Positions 54,314 to 63,673 of a stretch of DNA of 64,000 nucleotides are shown one piece after another (within the stretch, counting starts at the first letter, position 1; every line of letters starts with the position of its first letter). Under the pieces are notes generated by a model. It had not been told where the DNA came from and did not search any database. It saw only the letters and a program-made list of their open reading frames with translations. A program made the translations under genes and the position numbers. The DNA is from JANXVY01 sp040080145 (GTDB taxonomy: Bacteria; Pseudomonadota; Alphaproteobacteria; Rhizobiales; Hyphomicrobiaceae): positions 1 through 64,000 of the forward strand of contig JBEBJA010000074.1 in NCBI GenBank assembly GCA_040080145.1, in the 5' to 3' direction.

Positions 54314-57300
54314 CTATTCTGCCGGTTGAGGGGCTGTGGTGTTGCGGTTGAGAATGCGGGCCGGGAGGCCTGCGAGCCACCGGCAGATGCAATAGAATAC
54401 AGGTGTGAAGATGAGGCCGAACACGGTGACGCCGATCATGCCGGCGAAGACGGCTGTGCCAAGGGCTTGGCGTAGTTCCGATCCAGCACCCGTTGCCCAG
54501 ACGAGGGGAATGACGCCGAGGATGAAGGCGAGGGAGGTCATGAGGATCGGGCGCATTCTGAGGCGGGCGGCTTCGGTGGCGGCGGCAAAGCGGTCGCGGC
54601 CGGCGGTTTCGAGCTGCGAGGCGAATTCTACGATCAGGATGGCGTTCTTGGCCGCGAGGCCGACGAGGACGATGAAGCCGACCTGGGTCAGGATGTTGTT
54701 GTCTTGCCCGCGCAGGATGACGCCGGTGATTGAGGCGATGAGGCTCATGGGCACGATCAGGATGATCGCGAGTGGAAGCATCAGGCTTTCGAACTGGGCG
54801 GCGAGCACGAGGAACACGAAAACGACGCCAAGTGCGAAGGCGAAGGTTCCAGCGTCTCCTGACTTGATCTGCTGATAGGCGAGTGTCGTCCATTCGTAGC
54901 CGAAGCCTTGCGGGAGCGTCTCGGCGGCAAGTTTTTGCATGATGGCGATGGCTTGGCCCTGCGAGATGCCGGGGGCGGCGGCACCGTCTAATTCGGCGGC
55001 CGGGTAGAGATTGTAGCGCGGGACACGGGCCGGGCCTGAGATGTCGCGGACGGTTGCGAACGAGCCAAGCGGAACGGTGTCTCCGCTGGCGTTGCGGATG
55101 CGCAGGGCGAGCACGTCCTTGTTGTCGACGCGGTAGAGTGCGTCGGCTTGGGCGGTGACGCGGTAGGTTCGGCCCAGCAAGTTGAAATCGTTGACGTACG
55201 ACGAACCGAGATAGGTTTGGAGCGCGCTGAAGACGTCGGAGATGTTGATGCCGAGGAGTTGGGCTTTGACGCGGTCGATGTCGAGGTAAAGCTGGGGCGT
55301 GGAGGTTTCAAACAGCGAGAAGACCTGTTTCAGTTCTGGAACCTGGGCTGCCTTGCCCATCATGGCGTAGACCGCGTTCTGCAAGGCGACGGAACCGGCG
55401 CCCGAGCGGTCTTGGATCATCATGCGGAAGCCGCCGGCGTTGCCGATGCCGCGGACGGGCGGCGGGGCGACGACGAAGACCATGGCCTCCTGGATGGTGG
55501 AGAGTTTGGCGATCAGCGCGCCTTGGATTGCGGCGGCGGTGAGTTTGGGATCTTTGGCGCGTTCATCGAATGGCTTGAGGACTACGAATACCGCGCCCGA
55601 GTTGGAGGCGTTGGTGAAGGTTGCGCCTGAGAAGCCGACGAGATTGACGGCGTGGGCGACGCCGGGAACCGTCAGGGCGATTTCGACGGCGCGGCGATTG
55701 ACTGCGTCGGTCCGGGAGAGCGAGGACGCCGCTGGGAGTTGGGTCACGGTGATGAGGTAGCCGCCGTCTTGGGCAGGGATGAAGCCGACCGGGGTCTTGC
55801 GGAATTCGTTGAGACCGAAGGCGATGATGCCGCCATAGAGCACAAGCATGAGCAGACCGAGCCGGACCGTGCGGCCGACGAGCCAGCCGTAGCCGTTCGA
55901 CATCTTGTCGAAGCTCCCGTTGAAGCCGCGGAAGAATGCGTTCAACGGGCGCATCAGCAGGCTGGTCGCGTGGGTCGTGTCATGCGGCTTTAAGAGAAGG
56001 GCGCACAGGGCGGGGGATAGCGTCAGGGAGACGACGAGCGAAATGATCGTTGCGCCGGCGATGGTGAGAGCGAACTGGCGGTAGAACTGGCCGGTGATGC
56101 CGCTGATGAAGGCGGACGGCAGGAATACGGCGGTCAGTACCAAGGCGATTGCGATGAGGGCCCCGCCGACTTCGTCCATCGTTTTATAGGAGGCGTCGCG
56201 CGGACTGAGGCCGTCGGCGATATTACGCTCGACATTTTCGACAACGACGATGGCATCGTCGACCACGATGCCGATGGCCAGGACGAGGCCGAACAGCGAC
56301 AGGTTGTTCAATGAGAAGCCAAACACGGCCATGATGAAGAACGTGCCGATGAGGGACACCGGAATGGCAACGATGGGAATGATTGCCGCGCGCCAGGTCT
56401 GCAGGAACAGGACGATGACGAGAACAACGAGGACGACGGCTTCGAGGATGGTTTTGACGACGGCGTTGACGGACTGCTGGATGAAGTCGGTTGGATTATA
56501 GACAATGGCGTATTCAAGTCCCGGCGGGAAATTCTTGGAAAGTTCCGCCATTTTGGTTTTGATCGCTTGCGCGGTTGCAATTGCATTCGATCCGGGGAGC
56601 TGGAAAATTCCTAAGCCGACGGCCGCGGTCTTATCGAGGTAGGAATTCAGATTGTAATCGAGGGCTGCGAGTTCGACGCGGGCGACATCCTTGAGCCGGA
56701 CGGTTGCCGTGCCGGTCTGTTTGACGATGATCTGGCCGAAATCGTCCGGGTCGGCCAAGCGGCCTTGGGTTTGAACGGCGATCTGGAATGCGCCCTGCGT
56801 GGCCATCGGCGGCTGGTTCAACACCCCGGCCGCGACTTGGACGTTCTGGCGTTGGAGGGCTGTGGTGACATCGGTTGCTGTGAGAGCAAGCGATTGCAAG
56901 CGGTCGGGGTCGAGCCAGACGCGCATGGAATAGTCGCGTCCGCCGAATACGCTGATCGAGCCGATGCCTTCGATTCGGCTGAGCACGTCGGTGACGTTGA
57001 GGTTGGCGTAATTGGAGATGAACAGGCTGTCGCGCGAGTTGTCGGGCGAGAGCAGGTGGACGACCATCATCAGGTCGGGAGAGGCCTTGGCGACGGTGAC
57101 ACCGATGTTGCGGACGTCGGCGGGCAAGCGGGGGAGGGCAATGGCGACGCGGTTCTGCACTTGGACCTGGGCGGTGTCTAAGTTGGTGCCAAGGTCGAAG
57201 GTGACGGCAATCGAGAAGCGGCCATCTGCGGTCGAGTTCGAGGAGATGTAGAGCATCTTTTCGACGCCGTTGATCTGCTGCTCGAGTGGGGAGGCAACGG

Positions 57301-57484
57301 TTGAGGCGACGACGTCGGCGCTGGCACCGGGATATTGGCCGGTGACGTTGATAACGGGGGGCGCAATTTCGGGATACTGAGCGATGGGCAGCCGCCCCAG
57401 CGACACGGCTCCGAGGATGACGAACACGATCGAGATCACGCTCGCAAAGATCGGGCGGTCGATGAAAAAGTGCGTTAAGCGCAT
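54314..57484 (-). CDS. RND multidrug efflux permease (HAE1 type)
   Basis: 1056 residues, the normal AcrB/MexB length. N-terminus FFIDRPIFASVISIVFVILG and PIAQYPEIAPPVINVTGQYP are typical of HAE1 pumps; the proton-relay aspartates are in GIVVDDAIVVVENVER, and the second-half motif VGLAAKNAILIVEFA is present. It takes drugs from the periplasm and passes them to an outer-membrane channel. The adaptor gene is 33 bp upstream; no TolC-type gene is seen here. Confidence 0.97.
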   Translation of the reverse strand: MRLTHFFIDRPIFASVISIVFVILGAVSLGRLPIAQYPEIAPPVINVTGQYPGASADVVASTVASPLEQQINGVEKMLYISSNSTADGRFSIAVTFDLGTNLDTAQVQVQNRVAIALPRLPADVRNIGVTVAKASPDLMMVVHLLSPDNSRDSLFISNYANLNVTDVLSRIEGIGSISVFGGRDYSMRVWLDPDRLQSLALTATDVTTALQRQNVQVAAGVLNQPPMATQGAFQIAVQTQGRLADPDDFGQIIVKQTGTATVRLKDVARVELAALDYNLNSYLDKTAAVGLGIFQLPGSNAIATAQAIKTKMAELSKNFPPGLEYAIVYNPTDFIQQSVNAVVKTILEAVVLVVLVIVLFLQTWRAAIIPIVAIPVSLIGTFFIMAVFGFSLNNLSLFGLVLAIGIVVDDAIVVVENVERNIADGLSPRDASYKTMDEVGGALIAIALVLTAVFLPSAFISGITGQFYRQFALTIAGATIISLVVSLTLSPALCALLLKPHDTTHATSLLMRPLNAFFRGFNGSFDKMSNGYGWLVGRTVRLGLLMLVLYGGIIAFGLNEFRKTPVGFIPAQDGGYLITVTQLPAASSLSRTDAVNRRAVEIALTVPGVAHAVNLVGFSGATFTNASNSGAVFVVLKPFDERAKDPKLTAAAIQGALIAKLSTIQEAMVFVVAPPPVRGIGNAGGFRMMIQDRSGAGSVALQNAVYAMMGKAAQVPELKQVFSLFETSTPQLYLDIDRVKAQLLGINISDVFSALQTYLGSSYVNDFNLLGRTYRVTAQADALYRVDNKDVLALRIRNASGDTVPLGSFATVRDISGPARVPRYNLYPAAELDGAAAPGISQGQAIAIMQKLAAETLPQGFGYEWTTLAYQQIKSGDAGTFAFALGVVFVFLVLAAQFESLMLPLAIILIVPMSLIASITGVILRGQDNNILTQVGFIVLVGLAAKNAILIVEFASQLETAGRDRFAAATEAARLRMRPILMTSLAFILGVIPLVWATGAGSELRQALGTAVFAGMIGVTVFGLIFTPVFYCICRWLAGLPARILNRNTTAPQPAE

Positions 57485-57517
57485 CGGCTGTTATCCGTCA
57501 GGTCCGTCGGGAGTGGT

Positions 57518-58705
57518 TCAGTTTGCTTTGGCTTGTTCGCGGGCAGGGGGGATTGGCGATGCTGCCTGTTGCGGGGTGACCTTGGCACCGGGGCGTATGC
57601 GCATCAGGCCATTGACGACGATGGTGTCGTCGGGGCTTAGGCCGGTGACGACACGCAGCCCGTCGACGGCTGGGCCAAGAGTCACATATTTGGGCGTCGC
57701 GACGTTGTCGGCGTTGATGGCGTAGACAAACTTGCGGACTTGTTCGGTGCCGATGGCGGTGTCGGGTACGAGCAGCGCTTGGGTCGCGGGTTTGGTCTCG
57801 ATTTGGATGCGGCCGAACATGCCGGGCGTCAAGCGGCCCTCAGGATTTGCAAACTGGGCGCGGGCGCGGATGGTGCCGGAGGACTTGTCGATGGCGTTGT
57901 CGACGAAATCGATCTTGCCTTCCTGGCTGAAGGACTGCTCGTCGATCAGCTTGAGTTTGACGGGTAGCGAGAGACCCAAATTGGCGTTGTTTGCAGCTGT
58001 CGGTGCGGTGTTGCGGACGACGCGCAGGTAGGAGCCCTCGTCCATTGTGAACTCGAAGCGGATGGGGTCGATGGAGGCGATGGTTGCGAGCAGGGTCGTG
58101 CCAGTGGTGCCCCCGGCTACAAGGTTGCCGACGGAGACGCGGCGGTCGCCGATGCGGCCTGAAATGGGGGCGGTCAAGCTGGTAAACTGAAGGTCGAGTG
58201 CGGCTTGTTTGATGGCGGCATCCTGGGCCATGACGTTGGCTTCGGCGACGCGCTTGGCCTGCGTGCGCTGGTCGAACGATTGCTGGGTGATGGTGGAGCC
58301 GCGCACGAGACCTTCGCCGCGTTTCATGTCGCTTTCCGCGAAGGCCAAGTTGGCTTGCGCCGTGCCGCGAGCGGCCTCGGCCTGCGCGAACGCGGATTGA
58401 TAGGGGCGTTTGTCGATGGTGAAGAGCGGGTCGCCCTTTTTGACGAGTTGGCCGTCGCTGAAGAGAATCGCATCGAGGTAGCCCGAAACGCGGGCGCGAA
58501 TTTCGACGTAGTCGGCGGGGACGAAGCGGCCAACGTACTCGTCGGTTTCGGCAACCATCTTCTGAATTGGCTTGGCGACGGTGACGGCTGGTGCGGGTGG
58601 GGGACCTGTGTTCTGGGCGGGAGGTTTGCCGTCGCCGCACGCTGCGAGCAGGGCGGACAGGGCGGCGAGGATCCCGAATTTCGTGAATGAACTCGCTGAC
58701 AGCAT
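57518..58705 (-). CDS. RND efflux periplasmic adaptor lipoprotein
   Basis: 395 residues from ATG 58705. Signal peptide with lipobox LLAACG, lipoyl-like domain (VSGYLDAILFSDGQLVKKGD), alpha hairpin (EAARGTAQANLAFAESDMKR), beta barrel with APISGRIGDRRVSVGNLV, and membrane-proximal domain. It anchors in the inner membrane and bridges permease and outer-membrane channel. In an operon with the permease and divergent from the TetR gene. Confidence 0.95.
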   Translation of the reverse strand: MLSASSFTKFGILAALSALLAACGDGKPPAQNTGPPPAPAVTVAKPIQKMVAETDEYVGRFVPADYVEIRARVSGYLDAILFSDGQLVKKGDPLFTIDKRPYQSAFAQAEAARGTAQANLAFAESDMKRGEGLVRGSTITQQSFDQRTQAKRVAEANVMAQDAAIKQAALDLQFTSLTAPISGRIGDRRVSVGNLVAGGTTGTTLLATIASIDPIRFEFTMDEGSYLRVVRNTAPTAANNANLGLSLPVKLKLIDEQSFSQEGKIDFVDNAIDKSSGTIRARAQFANPEGRLTPGMFGRIQIETKPATQALLVPDTAIGTEQVRKFVYAINADNVATPKYVTLGPAVDGLRVVTGLSPDDTIVVNGLMRIRPGAKVTPQQAASPIPPAREQAKAN

Positions 58706-58827
58706 GCGGCCTCCAGCCCAGAGTGTTCCAGGTGATCTGCGTCGTGGTCTGCGCCTGCTGGCAAGCGCTCGTAAAACGCGGGTTTGGTAAATTTGCCCCG
58801 TGACATGGTGGGGCGTGATCGTGTAGA

Positions 58828-58874
58828 TGTTACTGCTCGGTAACACCGCATTCGTACTGATCGGTAACACCGCA
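58828..58874. promoter_or_regulatory. Operator-like repeats between pump and TetR genes
   Basis: TGTTAC-6-GTAACA (58828-58845) is an inverted repeat, and ACTGMTCGGTAACACCGCA occurs twice (58832-58850, 58856-58874) with one mismatch, 24 bp apart. Their place in the divergent intergenic region makes them the likely TetR operators. Confidence 0.6.
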
Positions 58875-58914
58875 GTCAAGCGGCAATTCACGCAAAGGGG
58901 CTACCCAGAGGACC

Positions 58915-59538
58915 ATGACCTCAACGCAGATGAACGCAAATGGCTCCATTGTGGATGCGGATTTGGCTGCGAAGCCACCGCGAGAGCGCATTTTGCATGC
59001 GGCGCGCGCGTTGTTCTATTGGCGGGGTATTCATGTCGTTGGCGTTGAGGCAATTGCCGAGGCTGCGCTGACCAACAAGATGACGCTTTACCGGCATTTC
59101 AAGTCGAAAGACGAGCTGATTGTCGCGTATGTGCGCCAGTTGGCAGCCGAAGGTGAAGGCGTATGGGAGCGCAATGCGGCGGCACATCCAGGGGACGCGC
59201 AAAAGCAAATCGAGAGCTGGGTTGCCTACGTCGAAGATATCGTCATGCATAAGGCGGAGCGGGGATGTGCGCTCGCCAATGCTGCCGTGGAATTGCAGCC
59301 CGATCATCCGGCGCGGGCCGTGATCGACGATTATAAGCAACGTAAGCGGGAACGGCTCGTCGGGCTGTTTTCGCACGCCGGTTATCGTGATCCAGACGCT
59401 TTGGCTGACGAAGTTTTTCTTCTGTTTGAAGGCGCGCGGATCAGCATCCAGTGCGGGGGTAAGGGGCTTGCGTCACGTGTGGTCGGGATGCTGCGGGAGT
59501 TGCTCGCGAAGGCTGAGCGGGCCGGGACGCATCGCTGA
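58915..59538 (+). CDS. TetR family transcriptional regulator
   Basis: 207 residues. The N-terminal helix-turn-helix is ERILHAARALFYWRGIHVVG then VEAIAEAALTNKMTLYRHFK and SKDELI. The C-terminal helical ligand domain has the usual GCALANAAVELQPDHPARAV stretch. It reads away from the efflux genes and probably represses them and itself; the inducer is not predictable. Confidence 0.93.
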   Translation: MTSTQMNANGSIVDADLAAKPPRERILHAARALFYWRGIHVVGVEAIAEAALTNKMTLYRHFKSKDELIVAYVRQLAAEGEGVWERNAAAHPGDAQKQIESWVAYVEDIVMHKAERGCALANAAVELQPDHPARAVIDDYKQRKRERLVGLFSHAGYRDPDALADEVFLLFEGARISIQCGGKGLASRVVGMLRELLAKAERAGTHR

Positions 59539-59651
59539 AATGCGCAGTCCAGAGTGATGTCTGGCGCATGAATAGCGGGTTCAAGCCGGGTTCACAGAGC
59601 TGCGGCTAAGGTGGGTTCATTATCGCGTAACCCAGCCTGAAAGGCCTCCAC

Positions 59652-59981
59652 ATGAAAAGCGCTTTGATCGCCACTGCCATCGTTCTTGTCAGCACAACCG
59701 GCGCTCTTGCCGACCGGATCGACCAGCGCCAAGCCAACGAGGCCAAACGCATCGAGGACGGGCGGAGGTCGGGCCAGTTGAGTGGCCGCGAGTACGTTCA
59801 ACTGAAGGCCGAGCAAGCACGCATCGCGAATATGGAGCGATTTGCGAAAGCCGACGGCGTTGTGACCCGCCATGAAGCGCGGGCGATTGAAGATGCGCAA
59901 GATGCTGCGAGCCGGCGTATCTACCAGGAAAAGCATGATGGCGACACGGCGCGTCGTCACTGGTACCGTCGCTGGTGGTAA
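59652..59981 (+). CDS. Small exported charged helical protein
   Basis: 109 residues with a signal peptide ending GALA. Mature part DRIDQRQANEAKRIEDGRRS, QLSGREYVQLKAEQARIANM, then DGVVTRHEARAIEDAQDAAS is a strongly charged helix pair, typical of a small periplasmic family in Hyphomicrobiales. No function known. Single gene. Confidence 0.75.
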   Translation: MKSALIATAIVLVSTTGALADRIDQRQANEAKRIEDGRRSGQLSGREYVQLKAEQARIANMERFAKADGVVTRHEARAIEDAQDAASRRIYQEKHDGDTARRHWYRRWW

Positions 59982-60047
59982 AGCGAGGCTGAGGTTTTAG
60001 TTATTGAGATGGCCGCTCCCCAAGGGCGGCCATTTCGCGTTTGGGTC

Positions 60048-60636
60048 TAATACCAGCCCGCAGAAGTTGGCCGTGTCTCAGTTTGAAATCCTCACTTGTT
60101 CCATCCCCCTTTGTGGGGAGGGTTAAGGTGGGGGTTGACGTGCTTGTTCATCGGGTACCGAGCGACCCCCTCCCCGGCCCTCCCCACAGGGGGGAGGGAG
60201 AAGTTTGGCCCAATATTTCAAACTGAGACAGTACCCAGAAGTTTTGACTCTTCGTTTGGTCGTCTACTGGCTGGTATTCTCTTTGCTTTGCGCGTGGCCG
60301 CCCCACCAACCCCACGCGCGGATACCAAACCGCACACGCCAGTACTTGTGCGGTTTGGTATAATACCAGCCCGCAGAAGTTTTGACGCTTCGTTTCACAG
60401 TCTGCGGGCTGGTATTCTCTTTGCTTTGCGCGTGGCCGCCCCACCAACCCCACGCGCGGATACCAAACCGCACAAGTCAGTACTTGTGCGGTTTGGTATA
60501 ATACCAGCCCGCAGAAGTTTTGACTCTTCGTTTCACAGTCTGCGGGCTGGTATTCTCTTTGCTTTGCGCGTGGCCGCCCCACCAACCCCACGCGCGGATA
60601 CCAAACCGCTCAAGTCAGTACTTGTGCGGTTTGGTA
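60048..60636. repeat. Three tandem 138-bp hairpin-rich units
   Basis: Units start at 60048, 60361 and 60499 with TAATACCAGCCCGCAGAAGT, except that the first is interrupted by a 175-bp insertion (element plus target copy); removing it leaves exactly 138 bp. Units 2 and 3 are nearly identical. Each can form three hairpins: CCAGCCCGCAGA with TCTGCGGGCTGG (imperfect in unit 1), GCGCGTGG with CCACGCGC, and TACCAAACCGCACAAGT with its complement around a short loop. Reading frames through the array are repeat artefacts. Confidence 0.88.
60069..60235. mobile_element. 167-bp MITE-like insertion with 8-bp target duplication
   Basis: The ends are 21-bp inverted repeats, GGCCGTGTCTCAGTTTGAAAT on the left and the complement of GGTACTGTCTCAGTTTGAAAT on the right (18 of 21 match). 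CAGAAGTT flanks the element on both sides (60061-60068, 60236-60243). Removing one copy and the element restores the parent 138-bp repeat exactly. The interior is GC-rich and G/C-run-rich with no coding capacity. It needs a transposase in trans. Confidence 0.85.
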
Positions 60637-60715
60637 TAAGTACCTCATTTGGCGCGAAATTAACGAAATGGCGGTAGTGTTGGCCCCGTGGCGCGTGCCG
60701 GGTTGGGGTGTGACA

Positions 60716-63505
60716 ATGGAAATTCTTCTGATCGCAGCACTTGGTTTTTCCCTGCTCCAGCTTTGGCGGCGGATGAAGGAACTTGAGGCCCGGGCACGGC
60801 GCAGCGACGATCTCATCGAGCGTTTGGCGCTTGATTTCGCATGCCGGCGACGGACGCAACCGGGGTTGGGAACGGAGCCAACGCCAGATTCTGCTTCTGA
60901 ACCCGGGATCCAGCCGGTTCGCATGCCGGAGGCGCCGTTTATTGGGCCTGAGCCGGCGGTTCCCCCCGTGCCAGAACCTGTTCAACCTGAGGGTTTGGCA
61001 GCGCGTGGAATCGGATCGGTGCCGCCTGTGCCGCAGCGGCCAATATCCTTGCCGTCGCTGCCGTCGTGGGTGCCGCGCCCAGGCGGCGCAGCGGGCAACG
61101 AGACGTTCGAGGAGCGGTTGGGTACGCGCTGGGCGGTTTGGGTCGGCGGTCTTGCGTTGGCGCTGGGCGGTCTGTTGATGGTGCGGTTTGCCATCGAGGA
61201 AGGCTACTTGGGGCCGGCTGCGCGGGTACTGTCTGGTGCGGTTTTCTCATGCGCCCTTATCGCGGCGGGTGAATGGTTCCGCCGGGCTGAACGTGCTGAT
61301 GTGATCGCCAGCATTCCAGCGGCGCATATTCCAGGGATTCTGACAGCGGCGGGAACGTCCACCGCGTTCGGGACGATTTATGCCGCGCATGCGCTGTACG
61401 GATTCATCGGTCCGGGGGTTGCGTTTGTGGCATTGGGGGCGGTCGCAATTGCAACGATGCTTGCGGCTGCATTGCATGGTCCGGCGCTGGCGGGGCTTGG
61501 GTTGCTTGGCGGTTATGTGGCGCCGTTGCTGGTGACGTCGGCTGCGCCCAATCCGTGGGCGCTGGTTGTTTATCTCGCAGCAGTGGCGGCCAGTGCGCTT
61601 GGACTGTCGCGGATACGGGCGTGGCATTGGCTTGCGGGGCTTGCCGTCGGGGGTGCTGCATTCTGGGGGCTGCCGATTCTGGAGCAGGTTGTTCATGGCG
61701 CCAGCGGTTGGCGCGATGCGGGGCATGTGCATGTGCTGGTGCAGCTGGTGCTGGCTGTGGCGTATCTCATTTACGTGCCGGCTTTGCAGGTGCCTGATCG
61801 GGAGGCGCGGGTCGATCCGGCAGCCTCTGGCATGATGGCGGTGCTGGCAGTGCTGACGATCCTGTTCCTGGTGGCTGACCGCGGTGATGCGGCAAGCGTT
61901 GTTGTTTTGACGACGGCGGGAGCGGCCGTGCTACTTGTGGCGGCATGGTCAAATGCAACTCTGGCGCTAGGCGCGGCGTTGGCAGGCGTCGTCGTGCTGG
62001 GCGGCGCTTTGGCGTGGCCCGGGGCCGTACTGCCGCCAGCCGTCAGCGCACTCAGCGCGTTTAGCCGCGAAGCAGGGGAAGTCTTGCGTCTGCCCTCCAA
62101 TGCGATGGGGCTCGTTGGGTTTGCGTGCCTCTCAGGCCTTGGAGTCGCATTCATTGCGACGCTGCGGTTGTTTCGCGGACGCGATTTGCCCGCTGAGACG
62201 GTGGCGGTGTATGCGGCGAGCGCGACGCTGACACCACTGCTGGTTTTGGCTTCAACTTATCTGCGCGTGGAGCAGCTTGCGACGTCGACGTGGTTTGGCC
62301 TGCTGGGCGTTCTGCTGGCAGTGATCTTCGCGTTTGCTGCCGAGCGGTTCCAGAACGGTGAACTTGACGATTTCCCCGGAACGCGCCTTGCAACCGGCGT
62401 GTTCTCATCTGCTGCGATCACGTCGGTTTGCCTTGGGATGGGCGCCGGACTTGATAGCCGGTATCTCGTCACGGCGCTGGCGTTGGCAGCGGCCGGGACG
62501 GCCTACGTGGCCGGTCAAAAGGGTATCCGCGCGTTGCGGCACGTTGTGGCAGCGATCGCACTTTTGGTGCTGGCGCGGATTGGTTGGGATCCTCAAGCCA
62601 TAGGTGCCGCTGTTGGGAGCTGGCCTTTGCTCAATTGGCTGATCGTTGGCTATGCGATCCCGGCAGGTGCTTTTTGGTATGCTGCGCAAACGCTGGAGAG
62701 TGACCGGACGAGCACGGCGAGCCAGATGGCTTACGCGACGGCGATCCTGCTGGCGGCGCTGTTTATGTTCTTCGAAATTCACCACGCGCTTCATGGCGGG
62801 GACATGCTGGCGGCGAAGTCGGGGCACGTCGAGCAGGGCCTCCTTGCGATTGTGGCATTCGGGATGTCGTTCGCGCTGCTGCAATTGGGGCTTGGGAAAT
62901 CCAATCCGGTGTTCCGTATTGCGGAAATGGTGTTTGGGCTGATTTCGGCGGCGATTGTTGTGGTGGGTCTGGGGCTTGTCGAAAATCCCTATTTCTCCCG
63001 CGAAGCTGTTGTCGGGCCGCCGGTGCTCAGTTCGCTGCTGCTTGCCTATTTGCTGCCGGGCGCGGCTGCGGCTGTCCTTGCACGTGCCGTGCGACCACAC
63101 CGGCCCGGATGGTATACGGGGCTAACCGCCGTGCTCGCGCTGGGGTTGATCTTTATGTATGTGACGCTCGAAGTGCGCCACGTCTTCCACGGCGAACACA
63201 TTGGCATGTATCAGGCGCGCGCGGGTGGTGCGGAGCATTGGGTCATTTCCATGAGCTGGCTGGCCCTTGGGATCGCATTCCTGGCCTATGGCGTTTGGCG
63301 GCGTAGCCTTGAAGCCCGCTTTGGGTCTGCAGTCGTCGTACTGATGGCGGTCGCTAAGGTATTCCTGTTCGATCTTGCCGGGCTTACCGGCATCTGGCGG
63401 GCACTATCGTTCATCGCGTTGGGCATCGTGCTGATCGGAATCGGTCTCGTTTACCAGAACTTCGTTTTCGCAAAGGGATCAAAACCACTGGAAAATCAAC
63501 GCTAA
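60716..63505 (+). CDS. Large DUF2339-type multi-pass membrane protein
   Basis: 929 residues from ATG 60716. One N-terminal helix, a Pro-rich linker (residues 60-140), then the sequence FEERLGTRWAVWVGGLALAL, which is the usual start of the DUF2339 membrane region, and about 20 or more hydrophobic helices. Recurrent HHALHG or RHVFHG motifs in the last third are characteristic. The function of this family is unknown. It follows the tandem repeat array, which may influence its expression. Confidence 0.85.
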   Translation: MEILLIAALGFSLLQLWRRMKELEARARRSDDLIERLALDFACRRRTQPGLGTEPTPDSASEPGIQPVRMPEAPFIGPEPAVPPVPEPVQPEGLAARGIGSVPPVPQRPISLPSLPSWVPRPGGAAGNETFEERLGTRWAVWVGGLALALGGLLMVRFAIEEGYLGPAARVLSGAVFSCALIAAGEWFRRAERADVIASIPAAHIPGILTAAGTSTAFGTIYAAHALYGFIGPGVAFVALGAVAIATMLAAALHGPALAGLGLLGGYVAPLLVTSAAPNPWALVVYLAAVAASALGLSRIRAWHWLAGLAVGGAAFWGLPILEQVVHGASGWRDAGHVHVLVQLVLAVAYLIYVPALQVPDREARVDPAASGMMAVLAVLTILFLVADRGDAASVVVLTTAGAAVLLVAAWSNATLALGAALAGVVVLGGALAWPGAVLPPAVSALSAFSREAGEVLRLPSNAMGLVGFACLSGLGVAFIATLRLFRGRDLPAETVAVYAASATLTPLLVLASTYLRVEQLATSTWFGLLGVLLAVIFAFAAERFQNGELDDFPGTRLATGVFSSAAITSVCLGMGAGLDSRYLVTALALAAAGTAYVAGQKGIRALRHVVAAIALLVLARIGWDPQAIGAAVGSWPLLNWLIVGYAIPAGAFWYAAQTLESDRTSTASQMAYATAILLAALFMFFEIHHALHGGDMLAAKSGHVEQGLLAIVAFGMSFALLQLGLGKSNPVFRIAEMVFGLISAAIVVVGLGLVENPYFSREAVVGPPVLSSLLLAYLLPGAAAAVLARAVRPHRPGWYTGLTAVLALGLIFMYVTLEVRHVFHGEHIGMYQARAGGAEHWVISMSWLALGIAFLAYGVWRRSLEARFGSAVVVLMAVAKVFLFDLAGLTGIWRALSFIALGIVLIGIGLVYQNFVFAKGSKPLENQR

Positions 63506-63673
63506 CCTGACGTCGGCCCTGCCAGGTTGGGGCGCGTTGCCGCAACGACAGCAAATTGGATGTGCGCTCGGCTTTGGTCATTATAGGGTCGGGACGATGC
63601 TGGTATACCCGCTTTAATCGAGCTGGGTTCCGGGTCGGGCATTGTTTTACATTTTGTTGGAGCGTCATTGATT

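Noticed and set aside
60048..60636. CRISPR array
   Set aside because: The units are 138 bp, continuous and identical without unique spacers, and no cas genes are near.
60096..60677. Long coding frame through the repeat array
   Set aside because: It repeats the same peptide per unit because 138 is a multiple of three, and it crosses the MITE and hairpins.
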